Positions 51,901 through 63,757 are shown, numbered from the stretch's first letter. The stretch: DNA of 64,000 bases from Bugulina stolonifera (GCA_935421135.1 OW285192.1:6280001-6344000), one strand, 5' to 3'. The notes: generated by a model from the sequence alone, not told the origin. Translations and numbers: made by a program.

Positions 51901-53720
51901 CTGGCAAACTAATTTAGTAAACTTTAGCGTATGGGGTGACTCGTTGGGGATAAAAGCCATGATATGATGTGCTAGTTGGCACATCGTACCTCTCCATATT
52001 CTCCAGTGTGTTTGTTCATCGCGTCTACAGCATTTGATGCTTGCCACCAAAACGCTCACCTAAAAATGCACTCGTAAATTTTCACCTTTAATTATAGGTC
52101 TTGAGTTGAGTACGAATATAATTTTCAACTTCGAGTTGGATTTGTAGATTTGCTTAAAATTTATTGGAAATAATTGGTAGTAAAGACATCATTTTGGTCC
52201 AGGTGGCTCAGTTGGTAGAGCATACACCACCTGGTTGTTTGCTTTGAAGGAATTTCTTTAGTCACAACCATACAAGTTACTTTTGTGTATGTACTTTACA
52301 CAGTGATATAGCAATTGACTGTTATACCAACAAATCATTGTTTGCCTAGTGTCCTCTAGGTAAGGTATTTGTTGCTCCGAGATGGTTCATGCTTGTCTCA
52401 TAGCAATGACATTACCCTAGGACACGGACCAACCGTGAATATACTTGTACGTTAATGGGGAGAACCAGTGGGGTATACTGCTGACTATGTAATGGTAGTT
52501 CTCTGACCATATGCAGCCAGTCAGCAGTAAGATGAGACAGTTCTCTCAATAGAGAGTAGCGTGTCCGGAGTCCGTACTAGTGACGGGGAGATGATTTTAC
52601 AACTAGTCATGTTCCTGATTTCTATTCTGTGCTTCAATACTGATGTGTTAAATTGAATTTGATTTTACTTGTAGGCAGAAATCCAGACACTAAACAATGA
52701 AGAATTTAAAAGAGATGTCTTGTTAATGGTTGGCTTACAGGATCTTATTGAGAAGTACCAGGTACTAAGGCTAACTTGTACATTACTGAGGCTATCACAT
52801 AGTGTATCTCTAGGCTAAACTGCTACTACTAACTTCACTAAAGTTGTTTTCTCTAGTCTTCAATTGTCCAGTAAAGTACGATTTCCTGTCAGTTTCTAGC
52901 CTAAAAACAGTCCACTGTCATTGATATCGTGTTTGTATTTTCCATACAATCATATACATGTATTTGTTTATTGGTATTTACATACACATGTACGTTATTT
53001 GCATGTCATCTACATGCATATCTTTGTGTGTCATATAGAGCTTAGCCCCAGAGGACACCCTACGCATGTGGCAGTCAGAACTTGTGTCTATAAAGTAAGT
53101 CTAGTAATTATTGTATAGCATTATATTGGTTTGCATTTGCCCTGGACCCAGGTTATGCAATACTCTATTGTTTATTTATGTTAAGTCGCAAGTGACTTAA
53201 CTCAGGTTGATTCTTGTGTGGTAAGATTGTTTTCTGTGAACGTGCTACCCCCAGCATAGTGTATAGGTTGTACAGTACTACTTTTAGTTATGTTCACTGC
53301 GCGGTATAACTGTGTAATTGTACACTGAGGGTATCATTGTCCACTGGGGGTATACTTGTCCACTGGGGGTGGTATAATGGTCCACTGGGGGTGGGGCAGC
53401 ATGTGCTTATCATTTGCTTCCTGGTCTAATATTAGTCACAACACTTATATTTCCTCTTCAGACTTGAGCACTTAGAAATATCACAAATGATTATTTGCAC
53501 CCAAAATACGTGAGATTTTCGAAATGCTAAAAAGGTACTAGTGAAGTAGTAGGCATAAGCTACTATCGTATTAATGGTAACTAGTAGTAGTAGCAGTAGC
53601 AGCAGTAGTAGTAGTAGTAGTAGTGGTAGCAGTAGTAGTAGCAGTAATAGTAGTAGTAGCGGCAGCAGTAGTGGTAGTCATCGTAGTGGTGGTAGTCGTA
53701 GTAATAGTAGTAGTAGTAGC

Positions 53721-53755
<35 letters not shown>

Positions 53756-53940
53756 CAGCAGTAGTAGTAGCAGTAGTAGTAGTAGCAGTAGCAGCAGCAG
53801 TAGTAGTAGCAGTAATAGTAGTAGTAGTAGTGGTAGTCGTAATAGTGGTGGTAGTCGTAGTAGCAGTAGCAGCAGCAGTAGCAGCAGCAGTAGTAGCAGT
53901 AGTAGCAGTAGTAGTAGTAGTAGCGATAGTAGTAGTAGTG

Positions 53941-54007
<67 letters not shown>

Positions 54008-54340
54008 CGATACTAGTAGTAGCGATAGTAGTAGTAGCAGCGATAGAAACGATAGCAGCGATAGCAGCGGTAGTAGTGCAGTTACTTGCCTATCTGTGCA
54101 GTACATACCACTAGTGTTACATCTTCTCACTGTTGCAGGAAGAGAACCAAGCAGATGGCTAACCCCCAGTTTGGTAGTCTGTTCAGAACATACCACAACC
54201 CAACCTACTTCTCTAGACGTCTGCACAGGTTTGCTGATATCTACACTTCATCGCTCGGTAACCTCCTTAATTACTCCGTAAGTCATACGTTCTACCCGAG
54301 GCGTGGCGCTCTAGCCCATGAGAACCAGTTTGGGAGCTGA
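45928..54340 (+). CDS. 5'-nucleotidase domain-containing protein, NT5DC2/3-like (HAD superfamily)
   Basis: Twelve phase-consistent exons give about 508 aa: 45928-46005, 46635-46720, 46903-47078, 47211-47285, 47780-47926, 48254-48382, 48833-48996, 50871-50972, 51345-51570, 52675-52761, 53039-53094, 54139-54340. The first two are less certain and the start exon is missing. Seen: HAD nucleophile motif [12 protein letters not shown], then [30 protein letters not shown], motif II-like [41 protein letters not shown], metal-binding [20 protein letters not shown], and the family C-terminus [20 protein letters not shown] then [12 protein letters not shown]. The family are cytosolic-5'-nucleotidase-II relatives with poorly known substrates; key Asp residues are kept, so catalysis is plausible. 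Intron after 48996 contains six tRNA genes; the last intron contains a 500-bp AGT repeat. Poly(A) signal at 54907. Confidence 0.9.
47338..47500. mobile_element. 163-bp MITE in a 5'-nucleotidase gene intron
   Basis: Inverted ends of about 27 bp (GTTAGGTGCAGAAGTGGAGA left; GTTAGGTGCAGTAGTGGAGA on the complement right) and a perfect 8-bp target duplication GAATTATG at 47330-47337 and 47501-47508. Target length fits hAT-type elements. It lies in the intron following the exon ending at 47285. Confidence 0.9.
49061..49133 (+). tRNA. tRNA-Lys (CTT), array copy 1
   Basis: A 73-nt cloverleaf: acceptor GCCCGGG/CTCGGGC with one G-U pair, D stem GCTC/GAGC, anticodon loop CTCTTAA (CTT), variable loop GGGTC, T stem GTGGG/CCCAC, discriminator G. 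A TTTTTT terminator lies just downstream. A and B boxes are intact. Confidence 0.97.
49251..49323 (+). tRNA. tRNA-Lys (CTT), array copy 2
   Basis: Identical to copy 1 over 73 nt, 190 bp downstream, with the same T6 terminator. Confidence 0.97.
49441..49513 (+). tRNA. tRNA-Lys (CTT), array copy 3
   Basis: Identical to copy 1 over 73 nt, again at a 190-bp spacing with a T6 terminator. Confidence 0.97.
49631..49703 (+). tRNA. tRNA-Lys (CTT), array copy 4
   Basis: Identical to copy 1 over 73 nt; 190-bp spacing, T6 terminator. Confidence 0.97.
49821..49893 (+). tRNA. tRNA-Lys (CTT), array copy 5
   Basis: Identical to copy 1 over 73 nt; 190-bp spacing, T6 terminator. Confidence 0.97.
50011..50083 (+). 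tRNA. tRNA-Lys (CTT), array copy 6, T-stem mismatch
   Basis: Differs from the other five by G to C in the T stem (GTCGG against CCCAC), giving a C-C mismatch at about position 51-63. Promoter boxes and terminator are kept. It is the last and most diverged unit; function is uncertain. Confidence 0.9.
50181..50641. repeat. Imperfect long inverted repeat (foldback MITE)
   Basis: Arms of about 165 bp (50184-50345 and about 50480-50637) pair through ATAAGGTAATT, CAAATTTGTCACTAAAAA, CAACCTGCAAACACG and GGCAATTAGAAACCTCC. Located in the same intron as the tRNA array. A target duplication was not clear. Confidence 0.85.
51831..51854. repeat. Homopolymeric C tract
   Basis: About 24 consecutive C within a 5'-nucleotidase gene intron. 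Confidence 0.97.
52200..52240 (+). other. tRNA-like A-box remnant
   Basis: AGGTGGCTCAGTTGGTAGAG resembles the 5' half of a tRNA with a good A box, but no matching B box or cloverleaf follows. A tRNA pseudogene or decayed SINE head. Confidence 0.5.
53578..54075 (+). repeat. 500-bp AGT/AGC trinucleotide microsatellite
   Basis: About 165 AGT, AGC and related triplets fill the end of the last intron of the 5'-nucleotidase gene, ending about 60 bp before its acceptor at 54138. The long serine frames across it are artefacts. Confidence 0.97.
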
Positions 54341-56781
54341 TTGCTTGACATAGACTGGTCTCTATATTTATTGACTATGCCTAAATGGGCTAAGACATGG
54401 ACTGCACATGTAGTACACAGTCGAGGGTGGTTTAGACTGATGTTCAACTAAATATGTGTACACATGTTTTGAACTCTCTAATTTACGAGTACACGTTGCA
54501 CTCTTGTATTGAATGGTATAGATATAATGCATTGGAAAATTGCGTTTGGTGGCGTGTACACTTGTTTTATCTCCATATTTAAATTATTAGACGGTATTTA
54601 AATATTTCAAATCTTGCGAGAGGTATGTTCCTAATGAGCATAATTTTATTTTTATTGTCTTTCAAACCAGGCGGGTCGGGTAGAATAGGGTTGGTTAGAA
54701 TAAGGTCGTGTAGGACAGGTTATATTCAATCAAGCCATAGCTTCCGGTTATTGTTGTCAATAGTGTCCCCTGCCTACATCAAACTATATCTGGCTTATCT
54801 AGACAATCCGCTGCCAAAGTGTCAAAATCATCTCTTTCATAATTTTTAAATCGTGTTTTTGATAAGTGCAATTTTTATTTTTTAAATTTGTTGGGCTCAG
54901 TCATGAAATAAAACCTTTTTGTTCAGAATCTCCAAGTTACAATATTATTATATGTGTACATTGCTGCTTAGATTTCTATCGACTAATCCACAATAGTGGG
55001 TGGGGGTCTTGATTCCCCCTTTATCTGACAAGATCAAATCATTCAATTCAAGTGAATATCTCAACCCACTTCTCAGTTTTAGTTCTTCTTAGTATCGTCT
55101 GCCTCGGATTATAATCAAGTCGTGTCTTATCTGGAAATCAGATCTATAATATGTCCAAACATTTTCAGTAAATTAAAGTTTAGTTATTTATACCACTACG
55201 TGTGCCAATTTTGACATTGCAATTATTTAAGATATTTGCTAGTTGAAGATGGTGCCCATAAGCTATAAACACGCTGGCCAATATCTAAGGTTGAGTTAAA
55301 AAGGGGGCTGTTCAATGATCCATAGTTGTTAGGAAACTGTCTATAAAATTTATTATATTGTTAAGTTTTTTTAATTATCTATTTAGACCATATGCATATC
55401 AATAGATACACCTTGCAGTGTAAACTTTTTTGAACCATTGGGCTAACAACACTCTGTTGGTTTTGGGATTCTAGTTCAATTCGCTAGGATTTCACTGCTG
55501 GACAAGGAGTTGCCTTTCTTTGCACTGACTTCTCAGTATTTATATTTATATTGAATCTTTACTGAGAAGCCTACATGTATATCTTTTTCTTTTTACCAGC
55601 ATTCAAAAAAGCGTAAATGTTTTTATAAGCCAGAGACGGTAAGCAAATCCCACCTACTTCAGCTCTCTCTCTCTTTGAAATTACTGCTGGTTCACAGTCT
55701 ATGCTGTGTAGCCTGCATTCCATGGCCACAGTTGCCCATTAATACAACACTAAACATTAAATACATTGTTAAGCTAGTATTTATATTTAACATAATCATT
55801 ATATATGCACTTAGCAAGTCATTACTCTAATTACTTGTTAACATGCCATAAATCAACACCAAATATCTCCATTTCTTTGATGCAATAGTTTCATAGTAAT
55901 AGCCTATATTTAGGGCACTAATGCCAAGTCATCACATTTTGTATTGGCTTACTTTTTCGCACAATCATTGCTTGTATTCCCAGTGGTAACAGCACTATGT
56001 TATAAGAAATTAATTAATATATATATTTTATTCATCTGAAAATAACTAGAATACTTTTGGTAGCAAATTTGGGCTGGATTCAATTTGTAGCATATTCTAG
56101 GACCTAGGTGCTGTTTTATTTACCCACCCACTACTATTATTCATTCAATGACACCCACACATTCCAGATAAACTAATCTATACAATGTACACTAGAAATG
56201 ACTAATTACTCTGTACATAATTTTTAATTTTTCTAGAATTGCTTCTGAAAAGATATTTTATTGATGTATTTGTGAATTTCTACAAATTCAATCCTGTTTC
56301 ATTTGAATTTGCCATAATTATTGTCTTAAAATACATTTAAAAGAGTGCATGTATATCCGTGCCGAAATTACATCTCAGTCATAGATTCTACGTATTAAAT
56401 ATCAGTATGGAGTAGACAACCCCAATTGTCATTCACATTTACGTTGTAATTGAGCGTATAAAAATAGAACATTTCAAAATTCCATTGAATCCGTTTTGGG
56501 TAAAGATCAACTTTTCCTGTCAAGCCAATTTCATTGAACATTCTCATTAAAATTATTATTGTGGTTCCTTTTATGTCATGAGCTATTGAAGGGAGTCGCC
56601 CTATAATACTCATGGCAAATATTTCACTGACAATTAACCACACACTGGCCTATTCCGTAAGCTCTACTGTGTGTGGTATATAGCTACATATTATATAAGG
56701 TTGTGCATACAGGCACTGAGCTAACAGACTCGTGGTGGTAATCATACGGTTTAGAGGTATACACAGATAGAGCAACTAAAC
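54341..56781. other. Intergenic between the 5'-nucleotidase and cholinesterase-like genes
   Basis: Contains the AATAAA at 54907-54912, a likely poly(A) signal for the upstream gene, and the presumed promoter and leader of the downstream gene. No further gene seen. Confidence 0.6.
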
Positions 56782-59700
56782 ATGGCAAACCAAGGTAATA
56801 TCTACAGTATAATATATCTACAGTATATCTACAGTATAATATATTACAAATCAGGAGAGTTGGACATAATTATTTTGTAACAATGAAGTAATTCTATACA
56901 ATCATTTAGTTTAGCTAGAAATCCATAAACTCACTAGTTTAGAGCAAAACTAGGACTATTTGAGATTTTTTATATCTAGACGTGAGCAGTTTCTTAATCT
57001 TGATGGTGCTGCATTCATATATAATATCTGACTTGTGTTTTTAGACCATCATGTCCTTGCCTGTTTGGTGCTATCAGTGAATTAGAATTACGTATAATAT
57101 TGTTATTACAGGTCACCAGCTATTGGTTTCAGTGTATCTATTATACATACTGACTACAAGTATGTCTATGGCTCAAGCAGAGATGGGTGGAGATATCATT
57201 GTCACTGCTCCACATGGAACATACAAGGGGAGACAATTCTCTTTGGAGAATGGACTTCTAAATGGATTCTTCGGTAAATTTCTATACTATTTCGGAAATG
57301 ATTAGATTTTTTTGACAGAAAAATTTTGGTTTATTAATTTCAACCTTAGTGCTCACAACATGCAAGTCGCATAAACCTGCGCTTTATTGTACGCGTATAT
57401 CTAGATAAATTACACACAATTCGGTCATTGCATTTTTTTATGATCATGTGCAATGGTTGATTAGACATGGCAGGTACCCTCGTGTCTTGACAGGTACTCT
57501 CATGTCTTGACATAGTACATTATCGTTGTATAAATTTACCTTTACTAGTGTCACAGAATTCAGGTGTTTTATGTATGCACTAGCTATTTACTTCTCACAT
57601 GACATATTTATAATAGATGGAAATGTATAAAACCCACTAGATCATATACTAGTAACTACAATGTGCTTGCAGGTGTTAGGTATGCCAAACCACCAGTCGG
57701 ATCTCTCCGCTGGAAGTTACCCGAACGACTTGACCTGACCAATGAGACTCAGGATGCCACAAAGTCAGCGCCAGTCTGTCCACAGCTCACAGAATTTAGA
57801 GGTATATGATCTAGTTGCTCTACTGGCTAATAATATTCTATAGATTTGCTGTTACACTAGATATTTCTATACATAATAATATGTCCATGCGTTAGACCTG
57901 TTCGACCAGTGACCAGCTACACAGTATGTGTAAGTATTCCTCACCAGTCTCGTTTTTTACATTCAATTGTCAATTTTGGTTAAAAACGAATAGAGAGAGA
58001 CTAAAAGACAAATAGATATTAATAACAGGATTATGATATGGAATACTATTTTGAGAATATTTATTTATCAGTTACTAGTATATTTTTTATCTGATCCAAA
58101 GCAAGTAGGGAAATCTCCCACAGCTTCATGTATAGCACATATGGCTTATCTGATTACCCCAACGTTGTATATCTCTAAATGGAGTAGAGTATATTAAATA
58201 AATTTTATAGGATTGAGATTTTTTCATATTTATTTTTCTCTATTAAAATGTATTCATTAGCACTTAGAAGTTGTTATTCTACTTCATGCAGGTGAGTTTA
58301 TTGGTGATGAGGACTGTCTCTTCCTGGACATTGTAGTCGGAGGTCTAAGTGATAAACAACTAAAACCTGTCCTCGTGTTTATAAACAGCCAAAACTTCTA
58401 CCAATCAGGACGAAGGTAAGGTTTATAACTACCAATCAGGACGGAGGTAAGGTTTATATCTACCAATCAGGAGGAAGGTAAGGTTTATGTCTACCAATCA
58501 GGACAAAGGTAAGGTTTATGTCTACCAATCAGGACAAAGGTAGAGTTTATGTCTACCAATCAGGATGAAGTTAAGGTTTATATCTAACAATCAGAACGAA
58601 GGTAAGGTTTATAATGTTTATAGTCTGGTGTTATAGGCATTTAGTATCTGGCTATGTGGTTTCCTTTGAAATGCTGTATTGAAATGAATGAAATTTGCAT
58701 TTCTAGTAGCAATACTTGACTGCTAACATATTATATTTTAAAGTTATTCTCTTCTCCCAACCGTTAAATTGTTTTATCTTTGGCTCATGAGAGGAAATAA
58801 TACTATTAAATATTTAATATTGTTATTAATATATTATTGGTGGCTGGAAACTATGAATTGGGCTGCAAATATTTTACATCTGATGAAGCTTCCCATGGAT
58901 AGCAATTGATTGCAAGAACAGTTATAGTTATAGAGTTTGAAACTGGATATCCATGTCTGTTGGGAATTCTTGAATTTGTTTTCCAATTGTGCATTTACCA
59001 ATTAATTTGACAATTTTGAAATCTGAAAATACAGTGCTTACATGTACAATATAATTTTGCATAAATCGGCATTTGTAGATTTTTAGCCACGTCTTTTGTG
59101 TAAATCTGAACAATAACACATTGGATTATGGCAGTTGAGAAGCCATCTCTATGCTAGCCCAGTTAATGTTTGTTATATTTACTTACATCTACTGTATATC
59201 TGGTATATCATTCCTGTCCAGTCATACGGGAGCATTGCTGGCCAAGAGAGAGGATATTGTTGTGGTAATAATAAACTCCCGACTCGGTGCCCTCGGCTAC
59301 CTCTATGATGGACCTGGTACAGGTAACATGGGCATATGGGACAACCTATCAGCACTGCAATGGATTCGACATAACATTGAGAGCTTCGGTGGTGACTCTT
59401 CTAAGGTTGGTAGAGATATCTCTGTGCTCACAAACACTGCGTCACTCTAGTCATGTAGACTAGGCATCTATTTCATTTAGAATTTGAAGCTTTATCATGT
59501 GATTTAATGGGATCAACCACTTTACTGTTACTGTCATCTTGGAGTGATCTATATGCTGACACTGGTGCATTGTGGTAATGTCACATGACCTCTGCTGTTT
59601 TCGCTATACTCTACACCATGTAACGCTACGTAATGCGTATCCCATGTTTCCATGCTTTTGTTAGTACATGTATTATATACCCCATGTTTCCACGCCTTTG

Positions 59701-62700
59701 TTAGTATATATACCATAATGTTTCCATGCCTTTGTTAGTATATATGTCACATGTTTCCACGCCTTTGTTAGTATATATACCATATGTTTCCATGCATATG
59801 TTAATAAATTATGTTACATGTTTCCATGCAATTATTTTGCATAATATATTGTTGACCTCTAGTGCAGTAAGAGATATTATGGACATGGTCTTTCTTTCTG
59901 GTCACCTGTAGGTCACTTTGATGGGAGTGGACAGTGGAGCTACTATTGCACAGCTACTGGCCTCAACACCTTATAGCAGGGATCGCTTCCACCAACTGAT
60001 TATAATGTCACCTCTCAATGTCCATGCACCACGTCTGCATAGACCTATGGATGATAGAAATGTATGTATTCAGTATATTACACTATTATTATGTCTATGT
60101 ACCTCATCTCTGTAGATCTATAGAGAAGGTACTTATACTACTTTAATAAATACTATACTGACTTGTTTCCTGTTATACCTATTAATGTATGACAGGTGTA
60201 TGTATACTTGTAGAAACTAAAGACGCTAGCTGGTTGTAATGTTGACAGCACGGTGACATGTGACTTCACTACCGTATCGGCAGAGGATATAGTCCGTAAT
60301 CTAGACAACAGCGAACCTTATCTAATGGATGACATACTCTTCCCCAATGGAATATCTGTAGATCATATTAAAAGGTGAGATGCCAACATTTTTTATACAT
60401 ACAATATCATATTGTACCACATAGGTATGATATTATATCAGTACAATCACTTTTATGCGTATTCAAGTATTCATAGATACGTACATGTTATCTTATTCTA
60501 AGTGATATTGTTTCAGCAGATAGATCACTATGTACCTAGCGACACTGTTCACCCCCAAATGTGTATTATGTATGTTTGGAGTTATCTACCCATTGTATTC
60601 TTCTAGAGTTTTCCATATACGGGCACAAGGTGTACTAATTAGGTCTAGCCACTGCTATATTATACACGTTGTATCCCTAGATATAACTACATGTCAGGAG
60701 TGGCATCAGCTGAGGAGAATCTGCTGACGGATGTAGTGGTCAAGCAGCTGACCGCCCTGACCAATGGTGTGATCACTCAAGAGGTCATGGATACTCTAGT
60801 CACTACTATGTAAGTCCACTGACCTCTGTTTGTATGCTAGGATGATTAAATGATATCTAAACTAGTTTTTCTACAACTAAAATAATATTTTGATAAAATA
60901 ATGTGTTTTATATTGACACCATATACCATTGATGTAAGACACTGGGGGTAGATTAAATGTTGCATACTTTACTTGTATATTTAGATGTAATGAGACATTC
61001 AAGGAAGGTGGATCTAGATGTCTATGTGTCAATGGTATATCTACCATGTTCCAAGTGGACGGATACGCACCGTATCCGCAGAATGAAGTACAGGAAATAC
61101 TCAGTTAGTATATTCTCAACTCGTTACTCTAATTTATGACGTGTATTCCACTATTTGTGACATCATCTATGACGTGACATAAAGGATATGGGATGGTGAC
61201 ATACTGACATAGTAGTTATGTATATGTTTACACAATTCCTATAAAACATTATACACACTCTCTTCACAAAGTAAACTAATGAACTTTTATTCTAGACTTC
61301 ATGCGTTGTATTGTGGAGAGCATTTACACAAGCGTAGTATTAGTCTATATGAGTAACATGTACAATGCGTACATATATATATAGAGAGAGAGAGGACAAC
61401 TCCACAGGCATACAGAATAATCTAGGGAATACCCATGACTCTGTGTTATACTCTCTACAGGTTCTTTGTTCCATTCCAACTACATAAAGAATCTGAAGGA
61501 GCACAGCAGACAGGACAACAGATCTACCTTTGCCTATATAGTAGATGTTACAGAAGATGCCGCTCTTCTAGGGTTACCTCCCTCTACGTCTGGTTCAGAT
61601 AAGTCTATCATGATCAAACTTGTCTTCGGCTATCCGTATCTAGGCTACGGAGATAAGTTTGACTTTCTCAATACAGGTAATAGTGCAGACCTTACCTTCA
61701 ATTCATGAGTTTGTATTAATAGATAGCGAAAGGTTCTAGGGCTACAAATCATGTAAATCAGACAATACCTAGATCAGTGAAGGAATTCTAGAGTACGGGG
61801 AGGAGGGGGGACCCCTATCTCACTTCCTGGGGCTAGCTGATACACAGTATTGCGACGATTATTTACTCTGTTGCTGCCCTTATTAGCATTTCAGTTAATT
61901 TGCTTTGTTCCGTAACCAAGTTTGAACCCTCGGTGTCCGATATACGAGTATAAATATTACATACAGGACACGATCCTACTGTGGCTCATATATGTGATTT
62001 ATCGTTAGGAACTAGGGTATCATGTGTGTAATACATAGCGCACTGTTCATAAACAATGTTTTGCACCTTGGTATGCTATAATATATGAATATTATTTTGT
62101 CACTATACTAGGTGTTTACTGTTTATATGTATTATCTCTTAGCCCGTAATTACCAATACTGGTTTTATATTTGTAACTATAACTATATAAATGTATTATA
62201 ATGCCAATTTATATCTGCTTCTATAGAGTTCTACAATGGATCTCTGCTCTCAGGAACTCCATCTAAAGTCATGTTTGGAGGGAGAGTTGAGCTACGTCCC
62301 CAATCCCAAGATGTAATGAGATACTGGGCTAACTTTGTCAGGACTGGGTAAGGTAACCATATACATGTATAGCATAATGCATAATGTACTTGTATAATGA
62401 ATGTAGCATAATGTATGTATGCATAAAGTGTAGTGTTTCGGTGTTTGTCACCTCATCAGTGCATCTCAGAGATATCCTTAGGAGCACACCTTGACAATAC
62501 TGTATAATTGGTCATCTTACAGAAATCCTTCAAATGGCTGGAAGGTTGACCTAGAATGGCCCAACTACAGCATCTACAACAGAGCTTTCCTTACCATAGA
62601 CGATACTGAGACGGTGAAGATACGACCTTATTTCAACCTTCAACGATACTACGAATACTTCAATGATTTCTTCTACAAATCTTTAGAGTGTGTTTCCAAC

Positions 62701-62736
62701 AACAAAGCTGCTGGGAATATGAAATGCAAGGACTGA
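56782..62736 (+). CDS. Secreted cholinesterase-like protein, predicted inactive
   Basis: Twelve exons join in frame to 573 aa: 56782-56794, 57112-57273, 57673-57801, 58292-58415, 59222-59405, 59912-60061, 60214-60374, 60681-60809, 60985-61103, 61461-61676, 62227-62347, 62523-62736. The N-terminus has a hydrophobic signal-peptide stretch (LLVSVYLLYILTTS). Carboxylesterase/cholinesterase landmarks: GVRYAKPPVGSLRW, APVCPQL and DEDCLFLDIV (Cys loop), GNMGIWDNLSALQW with NIESFGGDSS, KLVFGYP, VMRYWANFVRTGNP and a final WPNY. The catalytic elbow GESAG reads GVDSG, with Asp211 for Ser; the HGGGF oxyanion loop reads NSQNF (133-137); the usual His position is about Lys438. No C-terminal membrane helix. 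By family analogy (neuroligin, glutactin, thyroglobulin domain) a binding or adhesion role is possible. The exon 9 donor (A|GTTAGT) is the weakest junction. Poly(A) signal at 62916. Confidence 0.9.
58398..58612 (+). repeat. Seven-unit 31-bp array at the exon 4 splice donor
   Basis: The exon end plus donor (CTACCAATCAGGACGAAG|GT) is repeated with GT sites at 58416, 58447, 58478, 58509, 58540, 58570 and 58602; most are GTAAGG, one GTAGAG and one GTTAAG. Use of any later donor reads TAA at once, so only the first keeps the frame. Confidence 0.93.
59640..59835 (+). repeat. Minisatellite of about 38 bp in intron 5 of the cholinesterase-like gene
   Basis: About six units of CATGTTTCCACGCCTTTGTT followed by AGTATATATAC, diverged in length. 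Confidence 0.85.
62417..62470 (-). ncRNA. Degenerate type I hammerhead motif
   Basis: Minus strand: stem I ATGCA/TGCAT, CTGATGA (62453-62459), stem II GGTG-ACAAA-CACC, GAAA (62436-62439), UA. Stem III (CAC-TACA-CTT) no longer pairs. It and its flank are homologous to the copy at 22551-22596. Lies antisense in intron 11 of the cholinesterase-like gene; probably inactive. Confidence 0.75.
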
Positions 62737-62915
62737 TCAACCTGTCAGTATACTCTCCTATGTCTAGATTTTGAGCATGTTTTTATTTTGTTATGAATTT
62801 GCTACAAGAGACTCTCATCTGCTGTACTATTTGTTGATTTGTTGTTCGTTTTACTGTTAGTCTGTCTATTATATGCAATTGTAAACTACTGTATGTGATA
62901 AGTTAGTGTACAGAA

Positions 62916-62921
62916 AATAAA
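62916..62921 (+). promoter_or_regulatory. Poly(A) signal of the cholinesterase-like gene
   Basis: AATAAA 180 bp after the stop codon. Confidence 0.75.
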
Positions 62922-63108
62922 CTTGTCTTTTATGACACTGTTACATTACAACATACACATTATTTGACAATTGATAATTTCACTTGGGTCCACTTCTTTC
63001 ATATGTCATTATTTCATTAACCACTAAGCATAGTTGTACATGTACGAGCGTCTGAAATAGAGTTGATCTCATTAGATGTCAACTGTCACTATTCACAGTA
63101 TGTTAAGG

Positions 63109-63117
63109 TCAAGGTCA
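63109..63117 (+). promoter_or_regulatory. NR5/ERR-type extended half-site
   Basis: TCAAGGTCA, preceded by another AGGTCA (GTTAAGGTCAAGGTCA). It lies about 570 bp upstream of the next gene's ATG. A 9-mer match can arise by chance. Confidence 0.35.
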
Positions 63118-63685
63118 TTCAGGGTAAGAAATATGCATGGTAGAAATCCACTGTCGTATAGTATTGAGTAGCCCATCAGTAAAAATCATAAGCAACGCCT
63201 GTTCTGTACTGTTATGCAATAAGTCAATGGAACCTACTATTATAGGGCTTCTGTAGTTATTACACTCATGTGTATGAAATTGTCCTCTCTCCACCTTTCT
63301 TCAGAGAGAGGACAACTTTGTGTCATAACCAATAACTATGTACATGTATGTAAATACATGTATATCAATGTAGGAATGTTGAATATTACATTTCAATGCT
63401 ATATCTTAGATACCATTTGTTGTGAACTAGAAACCATTTTTAGGTTTTGTTTAAAAGGTAGTGTAACTCCAAATAAATTTAGTTGAGAAAAGGATAACAG
63501 CATTTGGTTGGCTAGCAACCTAACAATGAAGTAGTTGTTAGGTAACAGGTTGATTGTTTCCAATAACGGAATAATAATATCAAGTATAAGTTGTTACATT
63601 ATTGAAGCATAATTACTGCATGTTACTTTAGCAGGACAGAAGTAACTCTGGGTAGTCTCTCACACAGAACGCTGGCTGTCTTGTG

Positions 63686-63757
63686 ATGAACGACCAAGAA
63701 GAAAATAATCAGATCCAGCTTTCCAGCTTATGTATGCGTAGACTAACACAAAGCGAG
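63686..63757 (+). CDS. Probable first exon of an unidentified gene
   Basis: ATG followed by 24 open codons (MNDQEENNQIQLSSLCMRRL then TQSE) and a good donor GAG|GTAAAT. Downstream exons lie outside the window. Hydrophilic, no recognisable domain. Start and reading are plausible only. Confidence 0.45.

Noticed and set aside
53574..54281. Polyserine, polyvaline and polyleucine frames
   Set aside because: They are three readings of an intronic AGT/AGC microsatellite between two well-supported exons.
58870..58900. CTGATGA as another hammerhead core
   Set aside because: No matching GAAA or stem II follows (CTGATGAAGCTTCC...).
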